Assembly (NCBI GenBank): GCA_025062295.1
Contig: JANXAJ010000002.1
Location: forward strand, 60,635-124,634
DNA: 64,000 nt
Direction: 5' to 3'
Origin: Bacteroidia bacterium
GTDB lineage: Bacteria > Bacteroidota > Bacteroidia > SpSt-205
Both the position numbers and the translations under genes were made by a program. The notes under the pieces were generated by a model. The model saw only the letters and a list, made by a program, of their open reading frames with translations. It ran no database searches and was not told the origin of the DNA. Positions 27,275 to 36,700 of this stretch are shown in pieces (position 1 is the first letter of the stretch; each line of letters opens with the position of its first letter).

Positions 27275-27916
27275 ATGCGGGTATTGGCTATTGGATCCTC
27301 AGCTCGCCTCCAAGCTTTGATGCGAGGTATCGGGCAGCGATGGCAGCCCGACCTCTGGGAATACCCTTCAAAAACCTCCCCTGGTTGGAAATACTATGAT
27401 ATAATCGTAGATTTAGAGGCTGATGAGCGTCCTTCTCCCGCCTTTTCTGCTTATTCCTCTGCTCTATGGGTACTTTCTGCCGTGAAGAAACCTCTTCACC
27501 AGCTTCTCCTCTCGCCAGCATGGGCTCTACGATGCGTAGGAGCAAATCTACTTCCGCTCTTTTGCGAGCGCCCTTTAGTAGAGGCTTGCGCCCTCTCTGA
27601 TGCAGCATGGGAGCGCTTTCAGCAGTGGGAGCCTCAAAGCGTGCGAGTCCCAGATAGAGTAGGGCTTGTCAGCGCTCGTATCTTGTGCCTTATTCTAAAT
27701 GAAGCCCTCCTCCTGAAAGAAGAAGCTCAACTTTCATTAGAGACTATAGATGTAGCCGTTAAGCTGGGCCTAAACTATCCCTATACCATCTCAGAATGGG
27801 GTAGAGCCGTTGGCTGGCGCCATGTGAAAGAGATTCTTCTGGCTCTCCAAGCTGAATATGGGGCAGATGTATATCCTATAGCTTCCTCTCTTGAGAATCT
27901 GAGCCTACCCTCTTAG
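27275..27916 (+). CDS. Protein with 3-hydroxyacyl-CoA dehydrogenase C-terminal-like domain
   Basis: DRVGLVSARILCLILNEALLLKEEAQLSLETIDVAVKLGLNYPYTISEWGRAVG resembles the HCDH C-terminal domain; N-terminus lacks a canonical Rossmann GxGxxG. Confidence 0.65.
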   Translation: MRVLAIGSSARLQALMRGIGQRWQPDLWEYPSKTSPGWKYYDIIVDLEADERPSPAFSAYSSALWVLSAVKKPLHQLLLSPAWALRCVGANLLPLFCERPLVEACALSDAAWERFQQWEPQSVRVPDRVGLVSARILCLILNEALLLKEEAQLSLETIDVAVKLGLNYPYTISEWGRAVGWRHVKEILLALQAEYGADVYPIASSLENLSLPS

Positions 27917-27934
27917 ACTCTTAGGTTTTAGCTT

Positions 27935-28588
27935 ATGCTAAGCAAGATAGAGAAAAGGCGTCGGTATTACGCTCACCCTGTTGCCCTTTATGGGGAAAAA
28001 GTGCCTTCGCCAGCTGCGTGGAGAGAAACTCTGGGCTTTAGTCCTGATGCCCCTTTCTTCTTGGACTTGGGATGCGGCAAAGGAGAATTTGCAGTCTATT
28101 TAGCTCAGCGTTATCCTCATGCGCTTGTTGTTGGTTTGGATCGACGGGCGGATAGATTAGCCACAGGCTGTCGGATAGCTTCCGAGCGAGGAGTTCATAA
28201 CGTCCGTTTCTGGCATGCAGATGCACTTCTTTTAGAGACCCATCTTGGGCTGGCTGAAGTCTCCACTCTCTGGCTCAACTACCCAGACCCCTATCCGAAG
28301 CGGCGTCACGAAAAACATCGCCTTCTTCATCCGCGTTTTCTTCGTCTCTATCAGCGGATTCTGATGCGAGGGGGAAGCCTCTTTCTCCGTACAGATGAGC
28401 CGAATCTATACTTTTACAGCTTAGAGCAGCTTAGAGAGGCTGGGTGGGAGATTGTATGGGCCACACCTTGCCTTCTGCCTGGGGAAGTAGAGGAGGAGGC
28501 AGCATATTTTGAGACTGAATTTTACCGCAAACGAGGGGGTACTATCCACTATATTCATGCTCGCTGGAGAGGCTACTCAAGAGAATGA
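27935..28588 (+). CDS. trmB: tRNA (guanine-N7-)-methyltransferase TrmB
   Basis: FLDLGCGKGEFAVYLAQRYP; LWLNYPDPYPKRRHEKHRLLHPRFL; TDEPNLYFYSLEQL. Confidence 0.94.
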   Translation: MLSKIEKRRRYYAHPVALYGEKVPSPAAWRETLGFSPDAPFFLDLGCGKGEFAVYLAQRYPHALVVGLDRRADRLATGCRIASERGVHNVRFWHADALLLETHLGLAEVSTLWLNYPDPYPKRRHEKHRLLHPRFLRLYQRILMRGGSLFLRTDEPNLYFYSLEQLREAGWEIVWATPCLLPGEVEEEAAYFETEFYRKRGGTIHYIHARWRGYSRE

Positions 28589-28605
28589 AGTGAGGCTTTT
28601 TTTGA

Positions 28606-28648
28606 TTTTAGCGGCGGCAGCCACCGAAGGTGGTTGCCGCCGCTAAAA
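28606..28648. terminator. GC-rich hairpin flanked by T-run and A-run (terminator or REP-like element)
   Basis: TTTTAGCGGCGGCAGCCACC-GAA-GGTGGTTGCCGCCGCTAAAA between convergent trmB and tRNA cluster. Confidence 0.7.
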
Positions 28649-28682
28649 AACCTCCCCATTACGCCTCCCCCTAATAGAGGTG

Positions 28683-28772
28683 CGGAGAGGGGGGGATTCG
28701 AACCCCCGACTCCGATTTTGTCGGAGTACACGATTTCCAGTCGTGCCCGTTCGACCACTCCGGCACCTCTCC
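28683..28772 (-). tRNA. tRNA-Ser (GGA)
   Basis: GGAGAGG acceptor/CCTCTCC, anticodon arm CACGA-CTGGAAA-TCGTG, long variable arm, no encoded CCA. Confidence 0.94.
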
Positions 28773-28774
28773 AG

Positions 28775-28847
28775 TGGAGAGTAGCGGACTCGAACCGCTG
28801 ACCTCCAGAGTGCGATTCTGGCGCTCTACCACCTGAGCTAACTCCCC
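28775..28847 (-). tRNA. tRNA-Ala (CGC)
   Basis: GGGGAGT/ACTCTCC acceptor with G3-U70 identity pair; anticodon arm CCAGA-ATCGCAC-TCTGG. Confidence 0.9.
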
Positions 28848-28850
28848 TCG

Positions 28851-28923
28851 TGGAGGGTAGCGGACTCGAACCGCTGGCCTCCAGCATGCCATGCTGGCGC
28901 TCTACCACCTGAGCTAACCCCCC
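28851..28923 (-). tRNA. tRNA-Ala (GGC)
   Basis: GGGGGGT/ACCCTCC acceptor with G3-U70; anticodon arm CCAGC-ATGGCAT-GCTGG. Confidence 0.94.
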
Positions 28924-28931
28924 AGCAGTAG

Positions 28932-28939
28932 CAAATATA
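28932..28939 (-). promoter_or_regulatory. TATATTTG box 8 nt before the tRNA-Ala/Ala/Ser cluster
   Basis: CAAATATA at 28932-28939; first tRNA 5' end at 28923. Confidence 0.6.
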
Positions 28940-28947
28940 CAACGGAT

Positions 28948-29916
28948 TCACCAAACCCTCGGCCCTGGCAGAAGGTATCCTTGCACATAATCCCTCACCC
29001 CTTCTTCTAATGAAAAAAATGAATCCCCGTAACCTGCTGCCCGCAGCTTACCCATCTCTGCTTGAGTAAAATACTGATAACCTGAACGAATCGCCTCTGG
29101 CATCTCTATGAATTCTACGCATAGCTCCCGTCCCATCGCAGCGAAAAGAGCAGCAGCTAAGTCTAAAAAGCTCCGAGCTGTCCCTGTACCCAGATTATAA
29201 ATCCCAGAAGGCATTGAACTCCTGAAAAAATGAAAAAGAACCTTAACCACGTCCTTGACATAAATAAAATCCCTCTTTTGCTCCCCATCTCCATAGTCTG
29301 GGCGATAAGACCGAAAGAGTTTTATTCTGCCCTCGTCAGTTATCTGATTGTACCCATGCCAGACTACACTCGCCATCCTTCCCTTGTGATACTCATTCGG
29401 ACCATAAACATTGAAGAACTTGAAGCCAGCCCATCTGGGAGGCGTCTTATCTTGGCTTATCACCCACAAGTCAAATGTGTGTTTAGAGCGGGCGTAGGGA
29501 TTGAGGGGCTGAAGGTGAGCAAGAATACGCTCATCATCTGAAAATCCATGCCTTCCATCCCCATAAGTCGCTGCGCTGGATGCATAAAAGAAAGGTATCT
29601 GTGCTTGAGTAGCGAAATCCCACAAGCGCTGCGAGTAAGAGAGATTCAACTCCATGAAAACCTCTTCAGATTTGAGGGTGGTGTCGGTACGTGCTCCTAA
29701 ATGAAAAATTGCCTGAATAGAGCTCTTATAAGCCTTGAGCCAATCAAAAAGGTGATGTCGCTCCACAAGATAGCGATAGCGCTTGGTTTGCCAATTTTGT
29801 TTCTTACTCAGGTGAGAAAAATCATCCACTAATACTATGTCCGTCATACCTTGCTCATTTAGATAGGCAGCAAGGGCACTACCGATGAAGCCAGCCGCAC
29901 CTGTGAGAACTATCAC
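28948..29916 (-). CDS. hldD: NAD-dependent epimerase, ADP-L-glycero-D-manno-heptose 6-epimerase type
   Basis: VIVLTGAAGFIGSALAAYLNEQG; ASSAATYGDG; NPYARSKHTFD; FNVYGPNEYHKGRMASV; YGDGEQKRDFIYVKDVV. GTG 29916 lies 4 nt after a TACCTTTG box. Confidence 0.88.
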   Translation of the reverse strand: MIVLTGAAGFIGSALAAYLNEQGMTDIVLVDDFSHLSKKQNWQTKRYRYLVERHHLFDWLKAYKSSIQAIFHLGARTDTTLKSEEVFMELNLSYSQRLWDFATQAQIPFFYASSAATYGDGRHGFSDDERILAHLQPLNPYARSKHTFDLWVISQDKTPPRWAGFKFFNVYGPNEYHKGRMASVVWHGYNQITDEGRIKLFRSYRPDYGDGEQKRDFIYVKDVVKVLFHFFRSSMPSGIYNLGTGTARSFLDLAAALFAAMGRELCVEFIEMPEAIRSGYQYFTQAEMGKLRAAGYGDSFFSLEEGVRDYVQGYLLPGPRVW

Positions 29917-29920
29917 ACCG

Positions 29921-29928
29921 CAAAGGTA
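29921..29928 (-). promoter_or_regulatory. TACCTTTG box 4 nt before hldD GTG
   Basis: CAAAGGTA at 29921-29928; GTG at 29916. Confidence 0.65.
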
Positions 29929-30057
29929 GAGGGCATGCGTTTCCTTCAGAGTGAGCCTTGCTTGCAGTAGGATCATCTACATAGCGGAGGGAGTTTTACA
30001 TCTTCTTAGAGTTGGGGCAACCTATACTTTACTTCATGCCTCCACTTTTGACCCGAT

Positions 30058-31479
30058 ATGAAGACCGCATGGGTTCATAGGGGAATGTTAGCGCTTATAA
30101 TAAGCGCCAGCTTTATTGCCTGTAAGCGAGACCGAGATGATGAGGAGCCAGCACCGACTCCACCCGCAGGGGAGCGCATAGATACCTTGCGCGGGGAGCT
30201 TACTACGGAGCTCCGATTAGATTCGACTAAGAAGTACCTCTTGGTCGGCACCTTTATCGTTCGCGAAGGGGGCATTCTACGAATCCCAGCAGGAACCGTT
30301 ATCTTCGGCGACAGGCGGACGAAGGGTACGCTGATTATTGACCGAGGAGGAAAAATCTTCGCCCAGGGAACGCCAGACAAACCTATCATCTTCACCTCTC
30401 GCTTCGGACCAGGTGAAAGAGACCGGGGAGACTGGGGAGGAGTAATCATTTTAGGAAAAGCTCGGGTCAATCAAGCAAATGTGAATATAGAAGGAGTAAA
30501 CCCTCTGATGCCATATGGAGGAACCGACGATGAAGATAACTCGGGGATTTTCCGATATGTACGGATAGAATATAGCGGGGTAGCTCTCTCTCCTAATAAT
30601 GAAATCAACAGTCTGACCCTCGGAGGCGTCGGTCGGGGCACCCAGATAGATCATGTCCAAGTTTCCTATGGAGGGGATGATGGGTTTGAGTGGTTTGGAG
30701 GTACAGTAGATGCGAAGTATCTGGTATCTTTTGCCACTTGGGACGATGATTTAGATGTAGATTTTGGCTGGTCAGGACGAGTTCAGTTTGCGCTTGTGAT
30801 TCGGGATCCATTTGGAGCAGACCAGTCAGGTTCAAATGCTTTTGAATGTGATAATGATGCAAGCGGCTCTGCTGCCACACCCTTCACCTCAGGTGTCTTT
30901 TCCAATGTTACGGTCATAGGTCCGATTTGGGCCCGAGGGTTTCGTCCCAGCGCGACCTATCAGAACGCGATACACTTGCGGCGAAATGCCGCTGTCTCTA
31001 TATTCAACTCAGTAATTGGAGGTTTCCCCACGGGACTCCGAATCGATGGCGGAATAAATAGCACCCTCGGCCACTATCTGGATGGAAGGGCCTTCTTGCG
31101 TTACAATGTATTATACATAGACTCCGCTAATGTTCGAGCTCTCTTCCGTGGCGATTCTTCTGGTACCTCAATAGCGGATAGAGTGCGCGACCTGTGGAAC
31201 GACTCTCAAAACGGCAATCAACAACAGGGTGCAGACTCTTTGGCTTTCCTATTCGGCTATTCCTCTACGAATCCTCTCCCATTCTTCAGGTATGTGGAGG
31301 GACAAGCCAATCCTTCCCTTACTTTGCCCGGGGGATCGCCACTGGCAACAGGAGCCGACTTTAGCCATCCTAAGCTTGATAACTTCTTTGAGCGAGTGAG
31401 CTTTAGGGGAGCTCTACGAGTGGACGGCGACTGGACCGATGGCTGGTGTAGCTTCAGACCCCAAGATATCCAATACTGA
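30058..31479 (+). CDS. Secreted lipoprotein with beta-helix-like repeats
   Basis: Lipobox LIISASFIAC; RGDWGGVIILGKARVN, YGGTDDEDNSGIFRYVRIEYSG, VSYGGDDGFEWFGGTVDAKYLVS motifs seen in a common Bacteroidota lipoprotein family. Confidence 0.75.
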   Translation: MKTAWVHRGMLALIISASFIACKRDRDDEEPAPTPPAGERIDTLRGELTTELRLDSTKKYLLVGTFIVREGGILRIPAGTVIFGDRRTKGTLIIDRGGKIFAQGTPDKPIIFTSRFGPGERDRGDWGGVIILGKARVNQANVNIEGVNPLMPYGGTDDEDNSGIFRYVRIEYSGVALSPNNEINSLTLGGVGRGTQIDHVQVSYGGDDGFEWFGGTVDAKYLVSFATWDDDLDVDFGWSGRVQFALVIRDPFGADQSGSNAFECDNDASGSAATPFTSGVFSNVTVIGPIWARGFRPSATYQNAIHLRRNAAVSIFNSVIGGFPTGLRIDGGINSTLGHYLDGRAFLRYNVLYIDSANVRALFRGDSSGTSIADRVRDLWNDSQNGNQQQGADSLAFLFGYSSTNPLPFFRYVEGQANPSLTLPGGSPLATGADFSHPKLDNFFERVSFRGALRVDGDWTDGWCSFRPQDIQY

Positions 31480-32041
31480 TCCTTTCCAGCTTAGGGAGAG
31501 GGGCAGGAGCTTTCTCCTGCTCCTCTTCCTTTTGGAAGGGTGCTACTCCGACTCAGGCTCGCCCCATCTGATACCCCCTGAAAAGCAGCCTGCTTTCCTC
31601 TTAGACTCTATTCGGCGTCGGCTTTATCCTCTCGTCGCTGGAGCTCATGCTCCAAGAGATTCTATCAAATCCTATCGTTGGGAACTTTGGCATCCTGTAG
31701 GCGAGACTATTTACTTCGGGCTGAGTCGTCCTGCCCGCAGTCTCTACCGAGATCGGCGCGAGGCGGTATTGGGACGGTTTGTCTTGAAGGATACAGGACT
31801 TGCTTATTACGAAGAGATAGGCTGGACGTATCGCTTCAGAGGGGACACCATTCGGAGGGTCATAGAGGGCGTTTTTCGGGCATGGCAAAATGGAACCCCC
31901 ATAGAGAGCCTCCAAGAGGCTTACCTGTCCTTTCCTGACCCCTATAGCTTCTACGACATAAAGCAGCGCTGCTGGAAGCGAGTCATCGGACGAGATACAG
32001 TAGAGAGCCTCCAGCAGCTATTAGAACAAAAAATACCCTAA
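31439..32041 (+). CDS. Small lipoprotein of unknown function
   Basis: Lipobox-like RSFLLLLFLLEGC; starts 41 nt inside the preceding ORF. Confidence 0.55.
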   Translation: MAGVASDPKISNTDPFQLRERGRSFLLLLFLLEGCYSDSGSPHLIPPEKQPAFLLDSIRRRLYPLVAGAHAPRDSIKSYRWELWHPVGETIYFGLSRPARSLYRDRREAVLGRFVLKDTGLAYYEEIGWTYRFRGDTIRRVIEGVFRAWQNGTPIESLQEAYLSFPDPYSFYDIKQRCWKRVIGRDTVESLQQLLEQKIP

Positions 32042-32078
32042 AGAGACACTCTATAAATGTTCTTTTCTCCTTCGGTCT

Positions 32079-32783
32079 TTAGTCAGCTGCTCTTATTTCG
32101 GCACCCTCTACTGCTGCCCCAAATACTTCTCCGAAGTGATAACATATTCTCTCTTTGACGAGAGCTAAAGGGATAGGCTCACGGAGTTCATGGGCCATGG
32201 AAGTTACACCTTTATCCCGAATCCCACAGGGGACAATGTAGGAGAAACCCGATAAGTCTGTATTCACATTCAAGGCAAAGCCGTGCATGGTTACCCATCG
32301 GCTAAGTTTGACGCCCATAGCGGCAATTTTGCGAGGGGGAGGAGAAAGCCATACGCCTGTGAAGCCTGTCCACCTCTTTCCTTTCAGTCCCCACTCAGCA
32401 ATCGTTCGGATAAGCACCTCTTCTAAGCTGCGCATGTACCATCCTACATCTGGTTTATATCGCTCTAACCAGAGGATAGGATACCCGACAATTTGCCCTG
32501 GTCCATGGTAAGTTACATCGCCTCCTCTTTCCACTGCGTACACTTCAATCCCTTGAGCATGGAGGAGCGTTTGAGGAAGGAGAATATGGTCTGCCCGAGC
32601 ACCGCGTCCCAGCGTAATCACAGGCGGATGTTCACAGAGAATAAGCCTGTCTTCCCACTTTTCTAAGTGAGAGAGAGCCTGAGCCACGAGCGATCGCTGC
32701 CGTTCCCAAGCCTCTTTGTACGAGATTAGACCCCAGTCTTCGTATCGGATGACCTTCGGCGCAGGGTGAGAAAAAGAAGCCAT
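32079..32783 (-). CDS. lipB: Octanoyltransferase LipB
   Basis: LILCEHPPVITLGRGARADHIL; VERGGDVTYHGPGQIVGYPIL; GFALNVNTDLSGFSYIVPCGI. Confidence 0.94.
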   Translation of the reverse strand: MASFSHPAPKVIRYEDWGLISYKEAWERQRSLVAQALSHLEKWEDRLILCEHPPVITLGRGARADHILLPQTLLHAQGIEVYAVERGGDVTYHGPGQIVGYPILWLERYKPDVGWYMRSLEEVLIRTIAEWGLKGKRWTGFTGVWLSPPPRKIAAMGVKLSRWVTMHGFALNVNTDLSGFSYIVPCGIRDKGVTSMAHELREPIPLALVKERICYHFGEVFGAAVEGAEIRAAD

Positions 32784-33343
32784 ATAACGCCTATAGAGAT
32801 ACAGCTATCCGCTATATTGAATACAGGCCAAAGGGCAATGTATTCACCTCCAATAAAGGGCACCCATTCAGGAAGGATGCCCTGCCAGATATCCACATAA
32901 ATGAAATCCACCACTTGTCCCTGAAACCATCCTCCCTCATAAGCATTTCGTTCAGGAAAAAGGACACCATAGAAGATACGATCAATCAGGTTCCCAAATG
33001 CTCCCCCAATAATCAGTCCGGCAGGAGGAAGAAGTCGGACATCTTCCCGAATAGCCCGAAATAGATAAAGGCTCACTAGCACTGCAATACCAAGAGAGAG
33101 AAGGGTCAGAATGATACGAGGGGCGACCTCAGCCGCCTCGCCTTCCATACTCCGAAAAAAGCCAGAGAGAGATAGACCAAAGGCCGCACCAGGATTCTCT
33201 ACATAGTGAAGCTTCAGCCAATTCCCTATCCACCTTATCTCATGTCCAAGAGGATAAGACAGCTTAACCCATACTTTCGTGAGCTGATCCACTAAGATCA
33301 CCCCTAAAACAATCAGCCCGAGTTGAAGAGACTGCTTTTTCAC
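32726..33343 (-). CDS. lspA: Signal peptidase II (lipoprotein)
   Basis: LGVILVDQLTKVWV; HYVENPGAAFGL; GGAFGNLIDRIFYG; PVFNIADSCISIGV. GTG start overlaps previous stop (GTGA). Confidence 0.94.
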   Translation of the reverse strand: MKKQSLQLGLIVLGVILVDQLTKVWVKLSYPLGHEIRWIGNWLKLHYVENPGAAFGLSLSGFFRSMEGEAAEVAPRIILTLLSLGIAVLVSLYLFRAIREDVRLLPPAGLIIGGAFGNLIDRIFYGVLFPERNAYEGGWFQGQVVDFIYVDIWQGILPEWVPFIGGEYIALWPVFNIADSCISIGVIWLLFLTLRRRSSDTKTGV

Positions 33344-33717
33344 TTGGAGCGTTTTTCCTTGACCTCCACGAGGGTCTCTGCCACAGGAACAGCTAAGAGC
33401 CGCTCCTTCGGAATAAGCTTGCCTGTGACTTTACAAATGCCGTAGGTACCGTTTTCAATCCGAATAAGCGCTCGCCTAAGTGCATCTATGTATTTGAGGT
33501 TATGTTGGAGAAGGCGCTCTATTTGAATCTTATCCGAATACTCGCTGCCCAGGTACTCTCCGGTTCTATATTGATCCTCTGCAGCTGAGACAAGTTCATT
33601 CAGACTTTCCTTGAGTCGCTGATATTCCTTTTCCGCTTCTTCTAATTTTTTGAGTATGATCTGCTTAAATTCAGACAGTTCTTCAGCAGAATAGCGAGTT
33701 TTTTCAGGCGTGCTCAT
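33340..33717 (-). CDS. DksA/TraR-family regulator with degenerate zinc finger
   Basis: Coiled-coil plus IENGTYGICKVTGKLIPKERLLAVPVAETLVE; only one Cys left of the C4 finger. Confidence 0.82.
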   Translation of the reverse strand: MSTPEKTRYSAEELSEFKQIILKKLEEAEKEYQRLKESLNELVSAAEDQYRTGEYLGSEYSDKIQIERLLQHNLKYIDALRRALIRIENGTYGICKVTGKLIPKERLLAVPVAETLVEVKEKRSK

Positions 33718-36700
33718 ATATGCTCTCGATATGAATCTCCATTGGAATGCCATCTAAAAACATAGTAGTCGGAATAGAGGGAGGAATGGTAGCCCAGTTC
33801 AGGGTAAGGGCAAGGGTTTCTTGCTGGATCAGCTCCTGGTAAGGGCGCAGCGCTTCTACATAGGGGGAAGGAAGAGAAATTCGCAGCTGAATTCGGTCTG
33901 TTACCTCTAAGCCGGCCCCCTTGCGGGCAACCTGAATATGATGAATAAGCTCGCGAGCCCATCCTTCTCTTTCTAACTCTGGGGTCAGGCGAGTGTCTAA
34001 TGCGACGGTAAGTCCGCCTTCGGAGGCATGAAGCCATCCAGAAAGCGCCCGAGCCCGAATCTCAATCGCTTCTAAGGAGTAAGTCTCCCCTTCCCATGTC
34101 AAGCTGCCCTTCTCAATAATATCAAGAATCTCTCTCTGGGAGAGCCCTCTCAGATACTCAGCAAAAGCAGGCAGGCGAGCACCCAAGGAAGGACCTAAAA
34201 GCCGATAGTTGGGACGAAGCTCATATATAACGGCTTCACTGTGGTCTGCTAAGTAAGTGAGCGTTTTTAGATTAAGCTCTTGGAGAAGAAGGTCTGCCAA
34301 GGGCTCTAACCATGGGCGATAGCTGGCGGGAACGAGGGCTTGGGGGAGGGGCTGCCGAACGCGTATGCCGCTCTTTTTTCGGAGACTATGAAGGAGAGAA
34401 GCTAAAAGCCGAACCTTCTCCATAGTGGCTTCCAGTTCTGGCGTCCGAAAGTTCTCTTCCGGCTCGGGAAAATCACTCAGATGAACCGACTCCCCTTCAC
34501 CTAAATGCTGCCACAGAATCTCTGCATAAAAAGGAGCAATGGGTGCCATCAGTTGAGCTATACGAAGGAGCGTCCGCCGTAAAATCGTAAAAGCCGCCCA
34601 CTTGTCTGCATCTTGCTCTCCCTTCCAAAATCGGCGCCGATTGAGTCGAATATACCAGTTAGAGAGCTTCTCTACCACAAACTCTTCTATAAGACGGGCG
34701 GCTTGAGTCGGAAAATAGCTTTCGTAAGCTTGAAGAACCTGCTGGGTCAGCTTCTCCGTCTCGCTAATAATCCACCTATCTATCAAAGAGAGTTGGGTAA
34801 AGGGAGGAAGCGGCTGGGGCACATACCCGTCTATGCGAGCGTAGAGTGCAAAAAACTCATACGCATTGTGAAGCGTGCCAAAAAAGGTGCGAACCTTCTC
34901 TTGAAGGCGACTCTCATCAAACCGAACATTCTCCCAGGGCGCTGATTGGCTGACCAAGTACCAGCGAGTGGGATCTGCCCCGTATTTTTCCATTAGCTCG
35001 GTCGGCTCAATCACATTGCCAAGCCTCTTAGACATTTTATTCCCCTCCTTATCCAGTACAAGTCCATTTACAAGGACATGCCGATAAGCCACACTATCAA
35101 AAAGGGCTGCAGCAATCACATGAAGGGTATAAAACCAGCCGCGAGTCTGATCCACCCCTTCAGCAATAAAGTCAGCTGGAAAGAAATGGGCAAACTTCTC
35201 CCTTCCTTCAAAAGGATAATGAAGATGGGCATAAGGCATTGCCCCCGAGTCAAACCAGACATCAATGACGTCCGGCTCGCGATACATCGGGCTCCCATCT
35301 GGCGCCACTAAGACAATCTCATCCACAAAGGGACGATGAGGATCAAAGGTCGGCTGATCCAGAGGGTTATGGTCCATCAGCCCCGCAGACCGAGCCTTTT
35401 CTATCTCCATCTTCAGCTCTTCCAGAGACCCGATACATCGTTCGTAGCGTCCATCCCGCGTACGCCATATCGGAAGAGGAATACCCCAAAACCGACTCCG
35501 AGAAAGATTCCAGTCCTCCACATTCTCCAGCCAGTTCCCAAATCGTCCCTCTCCAATTGTAGGCGGATGCCACTCAATATGGCGATTGAGTTCAACAAGC
35601 TTTTCTCTCAGAAGAGAGGTGCGAATGAACCACCCTTCCACGGGATAGTAGAGGATGGGCTTATCGGTGCGCCAGCAGTGAGGATAATTATGTTCATAAG
35701 TATCTCTACGAAAAAGAAGTCCCCTTTCTCGCAGATTTTGTATAATGTCCTCATCTACGGGCTTATAGTTAGGGTCATCTGTATAGTTTTTGACATACCT
35801 CCCTGCGAAGTCTATGACTTGGGAGATGAAACGCCCTTCCTTATCAACGAGAGGGAGAGGCTGTTGGTGCTCATCCCGAGCGACGATGGGAGGGATTTGA
35901 TGCTTACGAGCGGCTTTGAGGTCATCAGCTCCGAAGGTGGGAGCAATATGAACAATTCCAGTGCCTTCTTCCAGAGTTACGAAGTCTGCAGGAATGATGC
36001 GCCATGGATTGCCCTCCGGCTCTACGTACCGGAAAAGCGGGACGTAGCGCCGCTGGAGAAGAGCCTCGCCCTTGAAGCGATGAAGAACCCGATAAGGCAC
36101 CTTCCCCGCTCGTCGGTCAATAGCCTCAGGAGTAAAAGGCAGCTCTTCTGCGGGAAAGTATCGGGAGAGAGCTCCTTCTGCCAGAATCATCCGAATCCGC
36201 TCTGCCGTATAGGGCTGAAAGGTTTCAACCTCCACGTAGATGAACTCAGGATTGACAGCGAGAGCTGCGTTTGAGGGTAGAGTCCATGGCGTCGTCGTCC
36301 AAGCTAAATAGTAAAGGGAGGCTTGCTCTTGATCCGGAAACTGCACGGTGATAGAAGGGTCTCGAACCCGACGATATGCTCCTGGCAGATTCAGCTCATG
36401 TTGGCTAAGAGCAGTCCCTGCAGCAGGCGAATAAGGCTGAATGGTATAGTCCCGATACAGAAGCCCTTTATCATAAAACTGTTTGAGAAGCCACCACACG
36501 CTCTCTATGTAAGAGGGCTCAAAAGTGATGTAGGGATGCTCTAAGTCTATCCAATACCCCATGCGTTCCGTAAGCGCATCCCATGCGTCTTTGTAGCGCA
36601 TCACCGCTTCCTTACATGCCTTATTGAAGTCAGCGATGGAGATGCGAGTGCCAATGTCTGATTTGCGAATCCCAAGCTCTTTTTCTACCGCCAGTTCTAC

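Noticed and set aside
28573-28908. Minus-strand ORFs of 111 aa and 73 aa (28573-28908, 28671-28892)
   Set aside because: They lie over the tRNA-Ala/Ala/Ser cluster; peptides such as SSGGRAPESHSGGQRF are translated tRNA sequence.
35336-36274. 312-aa plus-strand ORF
   Set aside because: Entirely antisense to ileS, which has strong family motifs throughout; no independent coding signal.
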